Position numbers and translations under genes: made by a program. A DNA stretch of 64,000 nucleotides from Actinacidiphila epipremni (lineage in GTDB: Bacteria; Actinomycetota; Actinomycetes; Streptomycetales; Streptomycetaceae). Where the stretch lies: contig NZ_JAATEJ010000022.1 of assembly GCF_012034175.1 (NCBI RefSeq), positions 1 through 64,000 on the forward strand. Direction: 5' to 3'. The notes under the pieces were generated by a model, which saw only the letters and a list, made by a program, of their open reading frames with translations, ran no database searches and was not told the DNA's origin. Positions 40,477 through 49,966 of this stretch are shown here, in pieces (positions within the stretch are counted from its first letter, which is position 1; every line of letters starts with the position of its first letter).

Positions 40477-42924
40477 TCAGGTCGTACGGCGGGGGTCCGC
40501 GGTGGACTGGGCCGGCTGCCCCGCCGGGCCGGCCGCGGGCAGGGCGTTGCGGCGGGCGGCGGCGCGGATACGGCGGGCCCGGCCCGGAACGGGCGGCGGG
40601 AGCTTTTCGGTGACCGCTGTGAAGGCGGGAGCCTCGGCGCCGTGCAGGACGGGACGTACGACGGCGTGGAAGGCGTCGAGGTTGGACAGGTCGTGCCCGG
40701 TCAGCCGGGGTTCGGTGTGCCGGGCGAGGCGGTGGGCGTCCTCCGGGGAGGCGTTGAAGAAGATCTTGGTGCGGGCATTGGTGCTGACGCCCTCTTCGAG
40801 TTCCTTCGGCAGCTGCCGAAGGTGCTGGTGGGCCAGGGTCATTGCCAGCCGGTAGGCGCGGGCTTCGGCGAGCATGTCCTCCAGGGCGTAGGGGAGGTTG
40901 AGGAAGTTGTGGGCTTCGTCGAGGTAGAGGCCCGCGTCGTGGCGTCGGCTCTGGGGAATGTGGGCGCGGCGGGTCGCTGCCTGCCAGGTGGCTGCGACGA
41001 CGATGGAGCCCATCAGGTGGGCGGTCTCGGTGCCGAGTGCGTCTTTGGCGATACGGACCAGGCAGATACCGCCGTTGAGGACCTCGTCCATGTTCACCGT
41101 GGAGGGTCCGCCGGCCAGTGCGGCGCGGACGAAGGGGCGGAGCAGGAAGCCGCGGAGCTTGTTCATCAGTGGCGCGGTGACCTGGGAGCGAGCCGGGGCG
41201 GACAGGTCGTCGTACCAGGTCCAGAAGCCGCGCAGGATGTCGTCGTGGATCTGGGCGGTGGCCCGTTGCCGGAAGGCGGGGACCGTCAGCAGTTGGGGTA
41301 GGTCGCTGAGCAGCGGGATGCCGGGCAGGGCACGCAGGGTGAGCAGCCCGGCCCGCAGAATGTCGTCGGTGCGCGGTCCCCAGGACGCGGAGTAGACGCG
41401 GGAGAAGATCGACACGAGGTTGTCGACGGTGGCGGCGGCGTCGTCTCCCTGCAGCGGGTTGAGAACGGGCGGGCGGGCTTTGCTGCCGGCGTCGAAGAGG
41501 ATCACCTTGTCGCCGACTTCCTCGGGCAGCCGCATCAGGATGTCCGTGATCAGGTCGCCTTTGGGGTCGACGACGACCAGCCCGCGGCCCGCCGCGGCGT
41601 CCGCGAGGATCATGCGGGCCAGCAGTTCGGACTTGCCGGAGCCGGTGGCACCGAGGACGTGCAGGTGTTGGCGTGCGTCCGGGACGCGCAGACCGACCGG
41701 TCGGGAGTGGCCGGAGTCGGTGACTCCGATGGGGCGGATGTCCGGGCCGGTGGTCGGCACGCCCGGCGGAGGAGGGACCGCTCGGGCGCCGGCGCGTTGC
41801 AGGGCGGGCACGGCGTCGTCCCAGGGCAGGTGGGCGAGCGCGGCCAGCTCGGGGACGGACAGCAAGTCGCCGTGGTCGAGCCGGCGTTCGTCGATGCGGA
41901 GCTCGGGGTGGCGCAGCCGGACACGGCGGTAGTGGTTGTGCTCGGTGTACACCGCGAACGCGGCAGCCATGGCGTGGGCGCGGCCCCGCAGATTGTTGCG
42001 GAGGGCGGCCCGCTTGTCGGGGCTCAGCGCCACGGGCGCAGCGGCGCTGATCGCGTAGCGGACCCGGGTTTCGTACGACGCCCCGCGTTCCTTCGCCACG
42101 ACGGCCCGGTCTTCGGCGGAGGCCGCGAGCGCGCTCCGCCGGTCGGGCGGCGGGACGGAGGGCCGGCTGCCCCGCGGCGGGCCGGGAGTGAGCAGGCCCA
42201 GCAGCCGGCCGGCCGGACCAGGGGAGCCGCCGCGGGAACGCCGGGCCGCTCGTCGCGCCTTCTTCACCCGGTGGCCGGTGACCGGCCGCGCAAGGACCTG
42301 CACGATGGCCCGCTCCGTCACGCCCAGCCCGGCCGGTGCGCCGAGCAGTGCGCGGATCGGGTCGGCAGGGAAGTCCGTACGGATGGGCAGCGCCTCGCTC
42401 CGCGCGAGTCGCAGCTCGCCGCCGGCTGTCTCCAGCAGGGCAGCGGCCGTCCAGGAGACGGCGGCAGGTGCCGTACGCGTACGGGCGCCAGGCCAAGCGG
42501 CTTCGATCGCGCGCTCGACCATGCCGGGCGGGACGACACCCGGAACCCACATGCGGATGCGGATGGTCTCGCGGTCGAAGACGTATTCCCAGGCCAGGTG
42601 CGGCTGCCCCGTCCAGTAGCGGCGCCAGGCCGGGCGGAGCAGGCCCAGCAGATTGGCCCACAGCGTTGTGGCACCGGCCGGGTCGGCTCCGGGCGGGGGA
42701 AGGATGCTCACCAGTCGGGCGTCGGCGGTCAGGTGGTGGCGAAGCCTTCGGCGCCACCGGTACCGACCCCATGCAGCGGAGCCGACGGCGACAGCGAGCG
42801 CCGGGACGGCGACCGGCGCCCATGCAGCCGCCGCCATCACCGCGTGCTGCCGGAGGTCGTGCAGTGCGCCGGTCGGGTCGAGAAGGAAGCGGCCCAGCGG
42901 AGAAGGGGCCGCCGTGATCAGCAT
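40477..42924 (-). CDS. VirD4/TraG-like type IV coupling ATPase
   Basis: An 815-aa protein with an N-terminal membrane segment (~27-52, HAVMAAAAWAPVAVPALAVA), a long basic linker, and a FtsK/HerA-type ATPase: Walker A LGATGSGKSELLARM at ~460, VVVDPKGDLITDILMRLP and Walker B GLYLDEAHNFL at ~680, then LAHQHLRQLP. It should pump DNA or protein substrate to the secretion channel. ATG 42924 has GAGGAGCC upstream; the longer frame from 43074 overlaps the GP88 gene. It sits 16 nt after that gene. The Pro/Arg-rich tail after ~770 is disordered. Confidence 0.9.
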   Translation of the reverse strand: MLITAAPSPLGRFLLDPTGALHDLRQHAVMAAAAWAPVAVPALAVAVGSAAWGRYRWRRRLRHHLTADARLVSILPPPGADPAGATTLWANLLGLLRPAWRRYWTGQPHLAWEYVFDRETIRIRMWVPGVVPPGMVERAIEAAWPGARTRTAPAAVSWTAAALLETAGGELRLARSEALPIRTDFPADPIRALLGAPAGLGVTERAIVQVLARPVTGHRVKKARRAARRSRGGSPGPAGRLLGLLTPGPPRGSRPSVPPPDRRSALAASAEDRAVVAKERGASYETRVRYAISAAAPVALSPDKRAALRNNLRGRAHAMAAAFAVYTEHNHYRRVRLRHPELRIDERRLDHGDLLSVPELAALAHLPWDDAVPALQRAGARAVPPPPGVPTTGPDIRPIGVTDSGHSRPVGLRVPDARQHLHVLGATGSGKSELLARMILADAAAGRGLVVVDPKGDLITDILMRLPEEVGDKVILFDAGSKARPPVLNPLQGDDAAATVDNLVSIFSRVYSASWGPRTDDILRAGLLTLRALPGIPLLSDLPQLLTVPAFRQRATAQIHDDILRGFWTWYDDLSAPARSQVTAPLMNKLRGFLLRPFVRAALAGGPSTVNMDEVLNGGICLVRIAKDALGTETAHLMGSIVVAATWQAATRRAHIPQSRRHDAGLYLDEAHNFLNLPYALEDMLAEARAYRLAMTLAHQHLRQLPKELEEGVSTNARTKIFFNASPEDAHRLARHTEPRLTGHDLSNLDAFHAVVRPVLHGAEAPAFTAVTEKLPPPVPGRARRIRAAARRNALPAAGPAGQPAQSTADPRRTT

Positions 42925-42940
42925 GTCGGCTCCTCGGCGG

Positions 42941-43747
42941 TCAGGCGGCACGTCGGCACGGTGCGGGTGCTGCGGGAGTCGAGCGCCCTGAGGCCCTCCG
43001 CCCGCCCTCGTCGCGTCGCGCCCGGCGCTCGGCCTCGACTTCCGCCTGCCAGGAACGGAACGTCCTGTTGCCAAGGCGCTTGAGGTAGTGCGGGATGCGG
43101 TTCGCCGGGATGCCCACCAGCCGCGGCCCGAGGACGGCCAGGAGGTCGCTGGCCTCCTGGGAGTTCCAGCCCGCGTCCCGGATCGCCTGCTCGTCGGGGA
43201 ACACGTCGGCGACCCGGTCGCGGGTGTCGTCCAACGAGGTGTCCTGGGTGCCGCCGAAGCTGTACACCCACAGGAAGTTGTCGGGCGGGTCGGGCTCCAC
43301 CTGCTTGCGGAAGCGGCGAACTTCCTTGGTGTACGCGTAGAAGTTGGTCCTGCCTCGGTTGCGCATGATGCGCAGCCAGGCCAGCAGGTAGGCGTCGGAG
43401 AAGAAGTCGCCGCTGTCGTGGATGCGCACCCACGTGCCGTGGAAGCGACGAGCGTCGAGTTCGGCGGTCATGGCGCGCTCCCACCCGGCCAGGTCGTCGA
43501 GAACGAAGGCGAGGTTGGCGTGGTGCTTGGCGAGGACCTGCGGCCAGCGGTAGGTGCCGTGGAGGGCATAGCAGGCCTGGCGGCAAATACCTGCGGACGG
43601 GCAGGTGTTGTACGTACGCCCGTCCGGCAGCCGGCCGGCCCAGGCCGGCAGCGTCCAGTTCCAGACGCCGATCGCACGCATTTCGCGGTTCTGCGTCAGG
43701 AGCCGTAGCGGACGTCCTCGGGGGGAAGTGGGCGGTGCTGGAGGCAT
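42941..43747 (-). CDS. GP88-family protein
   Basis: A 268-aa protein of the actinophage gene-product-88 family: LRLLTQNREMRAIGVWNWTL, then NTCPSAGICRQACYALHGTY with three Cys at ~49-59, WVRIHDSGDFFSDAYLLAWL and NFYAYTKEVRRF. The Cys triplet recalls iron-sulfur or metal-binding proteins; the biochemical role is unknown. ATG 43747 has GAAGGG six nt upstream. It lies between the VirB4 and VirD4 genes of the conjugation module, a phage-type gene inside a conjugative operon. The C-terminus is short and basic. Confidence 0.85.
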   Translation of the reverse strand: MPPAPPTSPRGRPLRLLTQNREMRAIGVWNWTLPAWAGRLPDGRTYNTCPSAGICRQACYALHGTYRWPQVLAKHHANLAFVLDDLAGWERAMTAELDARRFHGTWVRIHDSGDFFSDAYLLAWLRIMRNRGRTNFYAYTKEVRRFRKQVEPDPPDNFLWVYSFGGTQDTSLDDTRDRVADVFPDEQAIRDAGWNSQEASDLLAVLGPRLVGIPANRIPHYLKRLGNRTFRSWQAEVEAERRARRDEGGRRASGRSTPAAPAPCRRAA

Positions 43748-43797
43748 GGTGAGCCCTTCGCAGCAGTGATACGGGGGTCGGGGGACCGCTGGCGCGG

Positions 43798-45705
43798 TCA
43801 GCCGGGGCCGAGGTCGACGTAACCGTCGTCGTCCGGTCCGAGGTCGTACGAGTCGGCGGCGCCTCCCTCGGGGTCGAGGGCGAAGTCGTCCACCTCCCCC
43901 GAGTCGACGTCGTAGGCGGCCAGTTCGGCGGGGTCGGTGGTGACGAGGGCGTGTTCGGCGGGCGAGGCGATGGCCTGGAAGGCGACGCGTTGTGTGCCGG
44001 TGGACAGCAGTCCCTGGCCTCGACCGGCGGAGAGCAGGAACTGGCGCTCGCCGTCGGACAGGTTGAAGGTCGCGGTGATCTCGTCGATCGCCTGTGGCGC
44101 CTGCCGCAGCAGGATCTGGGTGGCTGCGTTGGCGACAACTGCTTTGCCGAGGTCGGAGCCGAGGACGTCCGCGGTGTCCTGGGTGGCGACGGTCAGTCCG
44201 GCCCAGCGCTTGCGGCTCGCCTTGGCCATGCGGAACAGGAAGTCGGCGCCGGCAGGCTCCTTCATCAGCAGCCACGCCTCGTCGACGACGACCAGGCGCG
44301 GGCGGCGCAGCGCGGGGTTGGAGACTTGCCGCCAGACCGCGTCGAGGGTCAGCAGGGTGCCGATGGGTTTGAGCTCGTCGGCCAGGTCGCGCAGGGAGAA
44401 CACCACGAGATGCCCCTCGGGGCGGGTGGTGGTGGGCACGTCGAACAGGCCGGAGAACGCGCCTTCGACGTATGGGTGCAGGCGGGCAGCCAGGTCGTGG
44501 GCGGTACGGTCCTGGGCTCGGCTCAGGACGTCGGCGAGGTCGGCGAGCAGCGGGGCCTGCCGGGCCCAGGTGCGCGGATCGGCGGTGATCCCGGCGCGCT
44601 GGTAGGTCGCGGTGATCGCGCGGTCCAGGACGGCCCGCTCGCCGGGAGCCAGTTCCGTGCCCAGCAGGACGGCAAGGGCGGTGTGCAGGAACAGGGACCG
44701 GCGCAGGAGTGCGTCGCGCGGTGCGCCGCGGCGGCCATCGGGCCGGGTGTGCAGGGGCAGGTCGAAGGGGTTGATGCGTACGCTTTGGTCACCGAGTCGG
44801 ATGTGCGTACCGCCGACCGCGATGGCCAGCCGGGCGTACTCGTCTTCCGGATCGATGACGTGGACCTCGACGCCGCGGTAGAGCGAGCGGAGGAGTTCGA
44901 GCTTGACCAGATAGGACTTTCCGGCGCCGGAACGGCCCAGGACGACGGAGTTGTGGTTGTCCAGCGCGAAGCGGTCCCAGTGGACCAGGCCCTGCGAGCC
45001 GATGTTGTAGCCGTAGAGCACACCGCTCGGAGCGGTCATGCTGGCCGGGTCGGGCGGCGGCAGGTCGGGGTTGGTGAAGGGGAAGCTCGCGGCCAGGGCG
45101 GCGGTGTCGAAGGTGCGGCGCATCCGGATCGGATCCAGGCCGAGGGGCAGGCAGGTGATCCAGCCCTGCAGGCTTCGGTACGTGGTCGGCTTGGCGTCCA
45201 TCAGCAGGCTCGCGGCGAGCGAGCGCACGGCGGTGACCTCGTCGGTCAGGGCGTCGGCGGTGGCGGCGTGGACGGTGAGATAGAGCCCGACCCGGTAGAG
45301 CTTTCCTTCGCCGCGGGCCACCCAGGCGGACAGCTCGTAGGCGTCCTCGGTCGCCGCTTCGACGTGCGGGTCCAGCAGTCGGCCGTGCTCCTGGGTGTGC
45401 CGGCGGCCGGACTCCATCTTGGCCAGTTGGCGCTTGAGACGGTTCGCCGCCGTGACGGGGTCGATGGGTCCGATGTGCAGCGCAACGTCGACCCGACCGG
45501 GATACGTCAGCAGCGGCTGCAGCCAGCCCGGGTGGACCTCGCGCGGGTAGCCGGTGACGGCGAAGGAGGCGACATGGTCAGTGCCGACCTCCAGGTGGCG
45601 GGGCGCGACGGCGAGCGTGTCCGGGGCGAAGGCGCTCGCGGCGTCGGGGGACTTGTGCGTGCTGCGAGCGCGTTTCCGCACCGGGGTGCGGGGCATCTTC
45701 GTCAC
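43798..45705 (-). CDS. VirB4/TraE-like conjugation ATPase
   Basis: A 635-aa protein. The N-terminal half has the VirB4-type domain (PREVHPGWLQPLLTYPGRVD, DPVTAANRLKRQLAKMESGR). The ATPase part carries Walker A VVLGRSGAGKSYLVKLEL at ~255-272, HVIDPEDEYARLA and Walker B RLVVVDEAWLLM at ~465, followed by GLTVATQDTADVL. It energises pilus or channel assembly. GTG 45705 overlaps the PrgI-gene stop (GTGA). The acidic tail (GEVDDFALDPEGG) is unusual. It is followed by a 50-nt gap to the GP88 gene. Confidence 0.92.
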   Translation of the reverse strand: MTKMPRTPVRKRARSTHKSPDAASAFAPDTLAVAPRHLEVGTDHVASFAVTGYPREVHPGWLQPLLTYPGRVDVALHIGPIDPVTAANRLKRQLAKMESGRRHTQEHGRLLDPHVEAATEDAYELSAWVARGEGKLYRVGLYLTVHAATADALTDEVTAVRSLAASLLMDAKPTTYRSLQGWITCLPLGLDPIRMRRTFDTAALAASFPFTNPDLPPPDPASMTAPSGVLYGYNIGSQGLVHWDRFALDNHNSVVLGRSGAGKSYLVKLELLRSLYRGVEVHVIDPEDEYARLAIAVGGTHIRLGDQSVRINPFDLPLHTRPDGRRGAPRDALLRRSLFLHTALAVLLGTELAPGERAVLDRAITATYQRAGITADPRTWARQAPLLADLADVLSRAQDRTAHDLAARLHPYVEGAFSGLFDVPTTTRPEGHLVVFSLRDLADELKPIGTLLTLDAVWRQVSNPALRRPRLVVVDEAWLLMKEPAGADFLFRMAKASRKRWAGLTVATQDTADVLGSDLGKAVVANAATQILLRQAPQAIDEITATFNLSDGERQFLLSAGRGQGLLSTGTQRVAFQAIASPAEHALVTTDPAELAAYDVDSGEVDDFALDPEGGAADSYDLGPDDDGYVDLGPG

Positions 45706-46793
45706 GGCCGGCTCCAGTCGTCCTCGGCCTCCGGCGTCTGATTCGTCGACCAAGCGGAGGCCCCGGTGATGACGTCTCCCGGCGCGGCCAGGGCCGACGA
45801 GGGCGGGAGGAAGCTGTCCGGGTTGCAGGCGCTCGCGAGCACGGCAGCGGCCTGGGAGGCATCCAGCGGCGTGACGGTGATGCCGGTCGGGCCCAGCAGC
45901 TCGGCCGCTTCGCCAAGGCGCCGGGCCAGGCGGTTCTCCGCCGCCCGCCGCACGGCGTCCGTGACCGGTCCGGAGCGGCGGGCTGCCCGCAGTTGCGCAA
46001 GCGCACCCAGCGGAGAGGCGCCGCCCAGGCCGTCGACGGGCTCGGCTGCCCCCAGCGGCTCGCGCAGTACGAGCAGGACCTGGCGGCGCAGAAGAACCGA
46101 GGAACGGCCCAGCTCGGCAAGGTAATCGGCATGGGCGCGTGCTGCGTCCTCCAGAGCCGGGTGCGGCAATCCGGGTGCCTGCGCGAGGAGTTCTGCGATC
46201 TGCGAGGACAGGTCCAGCCGCTCGGTCCTGACCAGGACCTGGACCGGCGCGGTGAGCGAATGCAGGTAGCGGCCGAAGGCTGCGACGAGGGCTTCCTGTT
46301 CGGTCGGCGTCCGGAGCGCGAAGTTCACCGTTCCGCAAGCGGCGACTGCTGCCAGGCCGTCGGCGCCGAGGTCGATGACTCCGGCCTCGCTCACTCCGGT
46401 GACCGGCAGGCTCGGCGCCCCGGCTGCGGCTCGGCCGGCGGCGTGCTCAGCCCCCGAGCTGATCCGGGAGGCGAGCCAGGCCGGGGCCGGGTCGGTGCCC
46501 TCAGCGGCGGCAATCCGCAGGCGCGGGGAGATGCGTTGCCGTCCCGCCGCAAGCACCAACCGGTCCATGGGCAGTCCGTCGCGGCGCCCGAGGGCCAGAA
46601 AGGCCGCGGCGCCGGAGAGCGGAACCGCCCCCAGCAGGAACACGGCCGGCGGGACGAAGCTCCGGCTCACCGACCAGAAGGCGTAGAGGACGATGCCGGT
46701 GACGGCGAGGATGAGCAGCTGGCGTGCGGTGAGGTTGGCCAGCACGGTGTCCTCACGGTCGACGTCGGCCGGGATGCGTACGGGCTGGCTCAC
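45702..46793 (-). CDS. PrgI-family conjugation membrane protein
   Basis: A 363-aa protein beginning VRIPADVDREDTVLANLTARQ, with two membrane helices at ~27-47 and ~50-68, the PrgI (VirB3-like) pattern, then a soluble domain (~75-330). PrgI proteins are inner-membrane parts of Gram-positive conjugation channels and normally precede the VirB4 ATPase, as here with a GTGA overlap. The long soluble extension is typical of the actinobacterial version. ATG 46793 overlaps the TrbL-like gene's stop. Confidence 0.85.
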   Translation of the reverse strand: MSQPVRIPADVDREDTVLANLTARQLLILAVTGIVLYAFWSVSRSFVPPAVFLLGAVPLSGAAAFLALGRRDGLPMDRLVLAAGRQRISPRLRIAAAEGTDPAPAWLASRISSGAEHAAGRAAAGAPSLPVTGVSEAGVIDLGADGLAAVAACGTVNFALRTPTEQEALVAAFGRYLHSLTAPVQVLVRTERLDLSSQIAELLAQAPGLPHPALEDAARAHADYLAELGRSSVLLRRQVLLVLREPLGAAEPVDGLGGASPLGALAQLRAARRSGPVTDAVRRAAENRLARRLGEAAELLGPTGITVTPLDASQAAAVLASACNPDSFLPPSSALAAPGDVITGASAWSTNQTPEAEDDWSRP

Positions 46794-48667
46794 TGGCGAT
46801 CACCTCCGGACGGTCCTCCGTTACGGCGGGTCGGGGGTGGCAGCGGCGCCGGCGGACGGGCACGTACGGGCGTCCGCGTTCGGGTGGAGGGTGTGGCAGC
46901 TGTCTGAGGCCGTTTGAGGGTCGGTGCTTGGAAAGTCGCAGGCGGAGGTGGCGTCGTCGCTCGCCGGGGCCGGACGGGCGGCGTCGGTGCGGGCGACTGG
47001 AAGTGCGGCTGCCGCGGAGGTGGACCGGCCGGCCGGGCTGCCGGGCGGACTCTTGGCGCGGCTCCCGGCGCCTGGAACGTCGGCATGCCCGGCGGCTGCG
47101 GCGGACTCGGCGCTGAGGCAGCCGGCCCGGGGGCGCTCGGGGCTTGGAACGTCGGCATCGGCGGCGGCCCGGCTGCCTGGCGCGGCCTACCGGCAGGGGC
47201 CGGCGAGCCAGGCCTCGGCGGCAGGAAGACCGGCGGCCCGGGAGGCTGTCGGCGCGCCGCGGGAAGGGCCGGGTTCGCTCCTACAAGCCGCCGCGCGCCC
47301 GCAGGTGTAGCCCCTCCGCCCTGCCGCCGGGCAGCCGGCGGCAGGGCACCCGCGCCGGCCATCGCCGTACCCTGCCGTCCGCCGCGGGCAGCGGCCCCCG
47401 CGCCGCCGGCACCGCGCAGCATCCCCAGCGTCTGGTACATCAGGTACGCCCTCGCCGCCCGCCCAACGAACGACCGGCCGGGGCTGACCCGCACCGATCC
47501 CAGGATCCAGAACGGGATCTTGAACAGGATGTACGTCAGCGCGAGCGTCACCAACAGGTTGATCAGCCCGCTCGACGCCCCGCCGAACAGCCCCTTACCC
47601 GCGAGGCCGCCGGAGTTGAGGAAGACCCGGATGCCGGTGATCAGGGTCAGCGACTGCGCTACCTGGATCGCCAGCACCCCGCCGAACGTCCGCCACCACC
47701 AGCGGGCGATCCCCTCGGTGTACGGCGTGGCGTGGCACATCAGGCACAGGGGCGCGCCGGCGACGAGGATCACCGTCAGCGCGACCCGTACGACGTAGGT
47801 CAGCAGCAGCGCCACCAGCACGCCGATGACGACGACCCACATGATGTCGGTAAAGAGGTCCGCACCGGGTACGAAGCTGGTCAGCACGAAGGTCGCCAGT
47901 GTCGTCCCGGCGCCTTCGCCGTCCGCGCCGGCACCCATCACCGCGTGCGACAGCGCGTTGGCCAGGTCGACGGCCTTGCCCGCCAGGAACAACGACAGCC
48001 CCGCGGCCAGGAACCCGACCGGAATGCGCGGAGCGATCTCCTTGATCGAATACCGGCTCTGCAGCGATTCGTACGACATCAGCACGACACCGGCCACCGC
48101 GATGAGGATGGCGTAGACGGCCAGCACGATCTGCCACGAGTTCTGCCACAACTCCCCCACCCGGGGCAGCGACGACAGGCTGGGCGTCGCCAACAGGGTG
48201 TCGCCGAGCAGCTTCAGCAAGGGATTCAGAGCCGCGGTGATGATGGTCTTGAAGAAGGCGCCGATCGCGGCGTTGATGCCCTTGGTGATCCACCCGGTGA
48301 TCCCGCCCGGGCCACCGCCGACGTCCGGCGGCGGAGATGTCGTACCCGACGCCGGCGTCTGCGTCGGGGCCGAACTTCCGGGCTGGGGGATGCAGTCCTC
48401 CGGCGCGCACGAAGACGGCGCGGGGGTGGGGGTGGTGCTGGGCGCCGGCATGCTCGGCGAGCCGGTGGTGGGCAGCGGTGCGGTGGTCGTGGTCGTCGGA
48501 CCCGGCGAGGGCACCGGATCCGCGCGTGCCGGAAGTCCCCCGACGACGCCGACCACCACCGTGACGGCGAGGGCAGCCACAAGGCCGCGTCGCCGCCGAC
48601 CCCGTCGACGCCGTACGAACGAACCGCGCCGGGCCCGAAGGCCCGGCGCGGCGCGGTGAGTTGTCAC
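46790..48667 (-). CDS. TrbL/VirB6-like polytopic conjugation protein
   Basis: A 625-aa protein. A basic N-terminus and hydrophobic segment (~28-47, LVAALAVTVVVGVVGGLPARA) look like a signal peptide, then a Thr/Pro linker. From ~150, about six membrane helices follow (e.g. QIVLAVYAILIAVAGVVLMS, WVVVIGVLVALLLTYVVRVA), the TrbL/VirB6 pattern. The C-terminal ~180 residues are Pro/Ala/Arg-rich and contain four imperfect copies of a Phe-Gln-(Ala/Ser)-Pro motif (MPTFQAP twice, PHFQSP, ATFQAP). GTG 48667 overlaps the pilin stop (GTGA). It is probably part of the membrane channel, with a disordered cytosolic tail. Confidence 0.82.
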   Translation of the reverse strand: MTTHRAAPGLRARRGSFVRRRRGRRRRGLVAALAVTVVVGVVGGLPARADPVPSPGPTTTTTAPLPTTGSPSMPAPSTTPTPAPSSCAPEDCIPQPGSSAPTQTPASGTTSPPPDVGGGPGGITGWITKGINAAIGAFFKTIITAALNPLLKLLGDTLLATPSLSSLPRVGELWQNSWQIVLAVYAILIAVAGVVLMSYESLQSRYSIKEIAPRIPVGFLAAGLSLFLAGKAVDLANALSHAVMGAGADGEGAGTTLATFVLTSFVPGADLFTDIMWVVVIGVLVALLLTYVVRVALTVILVAGAPLCLMCHATPYTEGIARWWWRTFGGVLAIQVAQSLTLITGIRVFLNSGGLAGKGLFGGASSGLINLLVTLALTYILFKIPFWILGSVRVSPGRSFVGRAARAYLMYQTLGMLRGAGGAGAAARGGRQGTAMAGAGALPPAARRQGGGATPAGARRLVGANPALPAARRQPPGPPVFLPPRPGSPAPAGRPRQAAGPPPMPTFQAPSAPGPAASAPSPPQPPGMPTFQAPGAAPRVRPAARPAGPPPRQPHFQSPAPTPPVRPRRATTPPPPATFQAPTLKRPQTAATPSTRTRTPVRARPPAPLPPPTRRNGGPSGGDRQ

Positions 48668-49044
48668 GAGGCGCCCACGATGCTCTTGAGCACCTGAACG
48701 ATCACCGGCGCAAGCGCGGCCAGCCCGTACCCCCACCCGGCGCTCTTGAACGCCGTCTTGGCCTTCTCGACCTCGCCCGGGTCGCCGCCCGCCATCAGGT
48801 AGCGGACGCCCCCGATGGACAGGAACACCGTCGCGAGACCGGCCAGGACGCCCATGATCCAGTTACGGATGTTGTTGAGGACGGCGTCGACGGAATCAGC
48901 CAGCGCCAGCACCTGCGAGGGCTCGGCGGCGGTGGCCGCCGGCACCGCCGCCACGGACAGGGCGAGAACCACGACAGCCGCGGCAAGAGCGCGGCGGCGC
49001 CGGACGTGGTGACGGTACGGACGGGCAGCGGGCAGCAGACGCAT
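48664..49044 (-). CDS. TrbC/VirB2-like pilin or small membrane subunit
   Basis: A 126-aa protein with a signal peptide (~18-40, RALAAAVVVLALSVAAVPAA, then ATAAEP) and two hydrophobic helices (~60-82, WIMGVLAGLATVFLSIGGVR; ~105-123), separated by a short AGGDPGEVEKAK loop. That is the VirB2/TrbC pilin layout. ATG 49044 has GGAGG seven nt upstream. It opens the coupled block pilin-TrbL-PrgI-VirB4. In Gram-positive hosts the product may form a short channel component rather than a long pilus. Confidence 0.85.
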   Translation of the reverse strand: MRLLPAARPYRHHVRRRRALAAAVVVLALSVAAVPAATAAEPSQVLALADSVDAVLNNIRNWIMGVLAGLATVFLSIGGVRYLMAGGDPGEVEKAKTAFKSAGWGYGLAALAPVIVQVLKSIVGAS

Positions 49045-49108
49045 CAGCGGTCCTCCGAGACAAGGGGCGGTTCGGGGCGGGCGGAGTGCTCCCGCGCCCC
49101 CAAAGGCC

Positions 49109-49966
49109 CTAATGCGCGGCCGTTTTGGACACGCCGGCTGCGGCCCGCCGCTGATGCCCGGCGGGGTACCGGTCGGCCAACCGGTGCAGAGCCTCCGTTG
49201 CGGCCGGGTCCTCCGGATCGGCAGCCTGCGACTCGTCCCGGATGAATGCCACGAGCCGGGCCTCCGCACGGCTGCGCGCCTTGTACGCAGCAGCCACCGT
49301 CATGGCGTGGCCGTCCGCCCACACGGACACCGGCACGGCCTCCAACCGCGTGGCCCCGATCAAGTCGGCATCCCCCGGCGACAGGACGTCGGCACGCACC
49401 GCCCTCGCCAACACCAGATCCGGGTGCCCCGCCGACGCCCGCGGCGCGAGCGACCGGAACCCGTCCGCCCTCACCGGCACCGGCGCGTCCAACGCCTCCA
49501 TCAGCGCCGCATAGCCCTGCCGGTAGGCCGCCCACCTCAACCGCGGCAGCACATGCGGTCGGCCCAGATCGACCCTGGCCAGCCCGCCCAGGAACCCCGA
49601 GAGCACCTCGGCATGCACGTCGAACACGTCCCCGGGAAACCGCGCCCCCAGCCACCGGGCAACCCCGCTCAACGCCGGCAACGCCATCCCGGTGCACGCC
49701 AACGTCCAGGCCGCCCCTTCCCGCCGCGACCGCCGCACCAGGTACGACCACACCTCATCGCGCGCCGCGGCGGGGCACCGCCGCCGCAACATCCACTCCC
49801 GCACCTCATCCAGCGGCACCCGCCGGTTCGGCAACCCGCTGAACCTCCGCCCGTCCAACGCCAACGGCGCCGGCCCGGCCACCAACAACGCGAACGACGT
49901 CCTCGCACTCTCCAGCGGCAACAACTCCCGCTGCCCCACATCGATCCCTACCCGACGAGCACCCAT
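49109..49966 (-). CDS. Uncharacterised protein upstream of the conjugation operon
   Basis: A 285-aa Arg/Ala-rich soluble protein: MGARRVGIDVGQRELLPLES, then EVREWMLRRRCPAAARDEVW, TGMALPALSGVARWLGARFP, and LPRLRWAAYRQGYAALMEAL. Predominantly helical, without membrane segments. I do not recognise a domain; the central helices faintly recall sigma-factor-like or plasmid regulatory folds, but no motif supports that. It is 64 nt upstream of the pilin gene on the same strand and probably starts the conjugation transcript, so a regulatory role is plausible. It is divergent from the CoiA-like gene at 50352. Confidence 0.75.
   Translation of the reverse strand: MGARRVGIDVGQRELLPLESARTSFALLVAGPAPLALDGRRFSGLPNRRVPLDEVREWMLRRRCPAAARDEVWSYLVRRSRREGAAWTLACTGMALPALSGVARWLGARFPGDVFDVHAEVLSGFLGGLARVDLGRPHVLPRLRWAAYRQGYAALMEALDAPVPVRADGFRSLAPRASAGHPDLVLARAVRADVLSPGDADLIGATRLEAVPVSVWADGHAMTVAAAYKARSRAEARLVAFIRDESQAADPEDPAATEALHRLADRYPAGHQRRAAAGVSKTAAH

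Noticed and set aside
39737..42823. 1028-aa minus-strand open frame
   Set aside because: Arg/Pro-rich out-of-frame shadow spanning the VirD4-like and Replic_Relax genes, whose own frames carry clear motifs.
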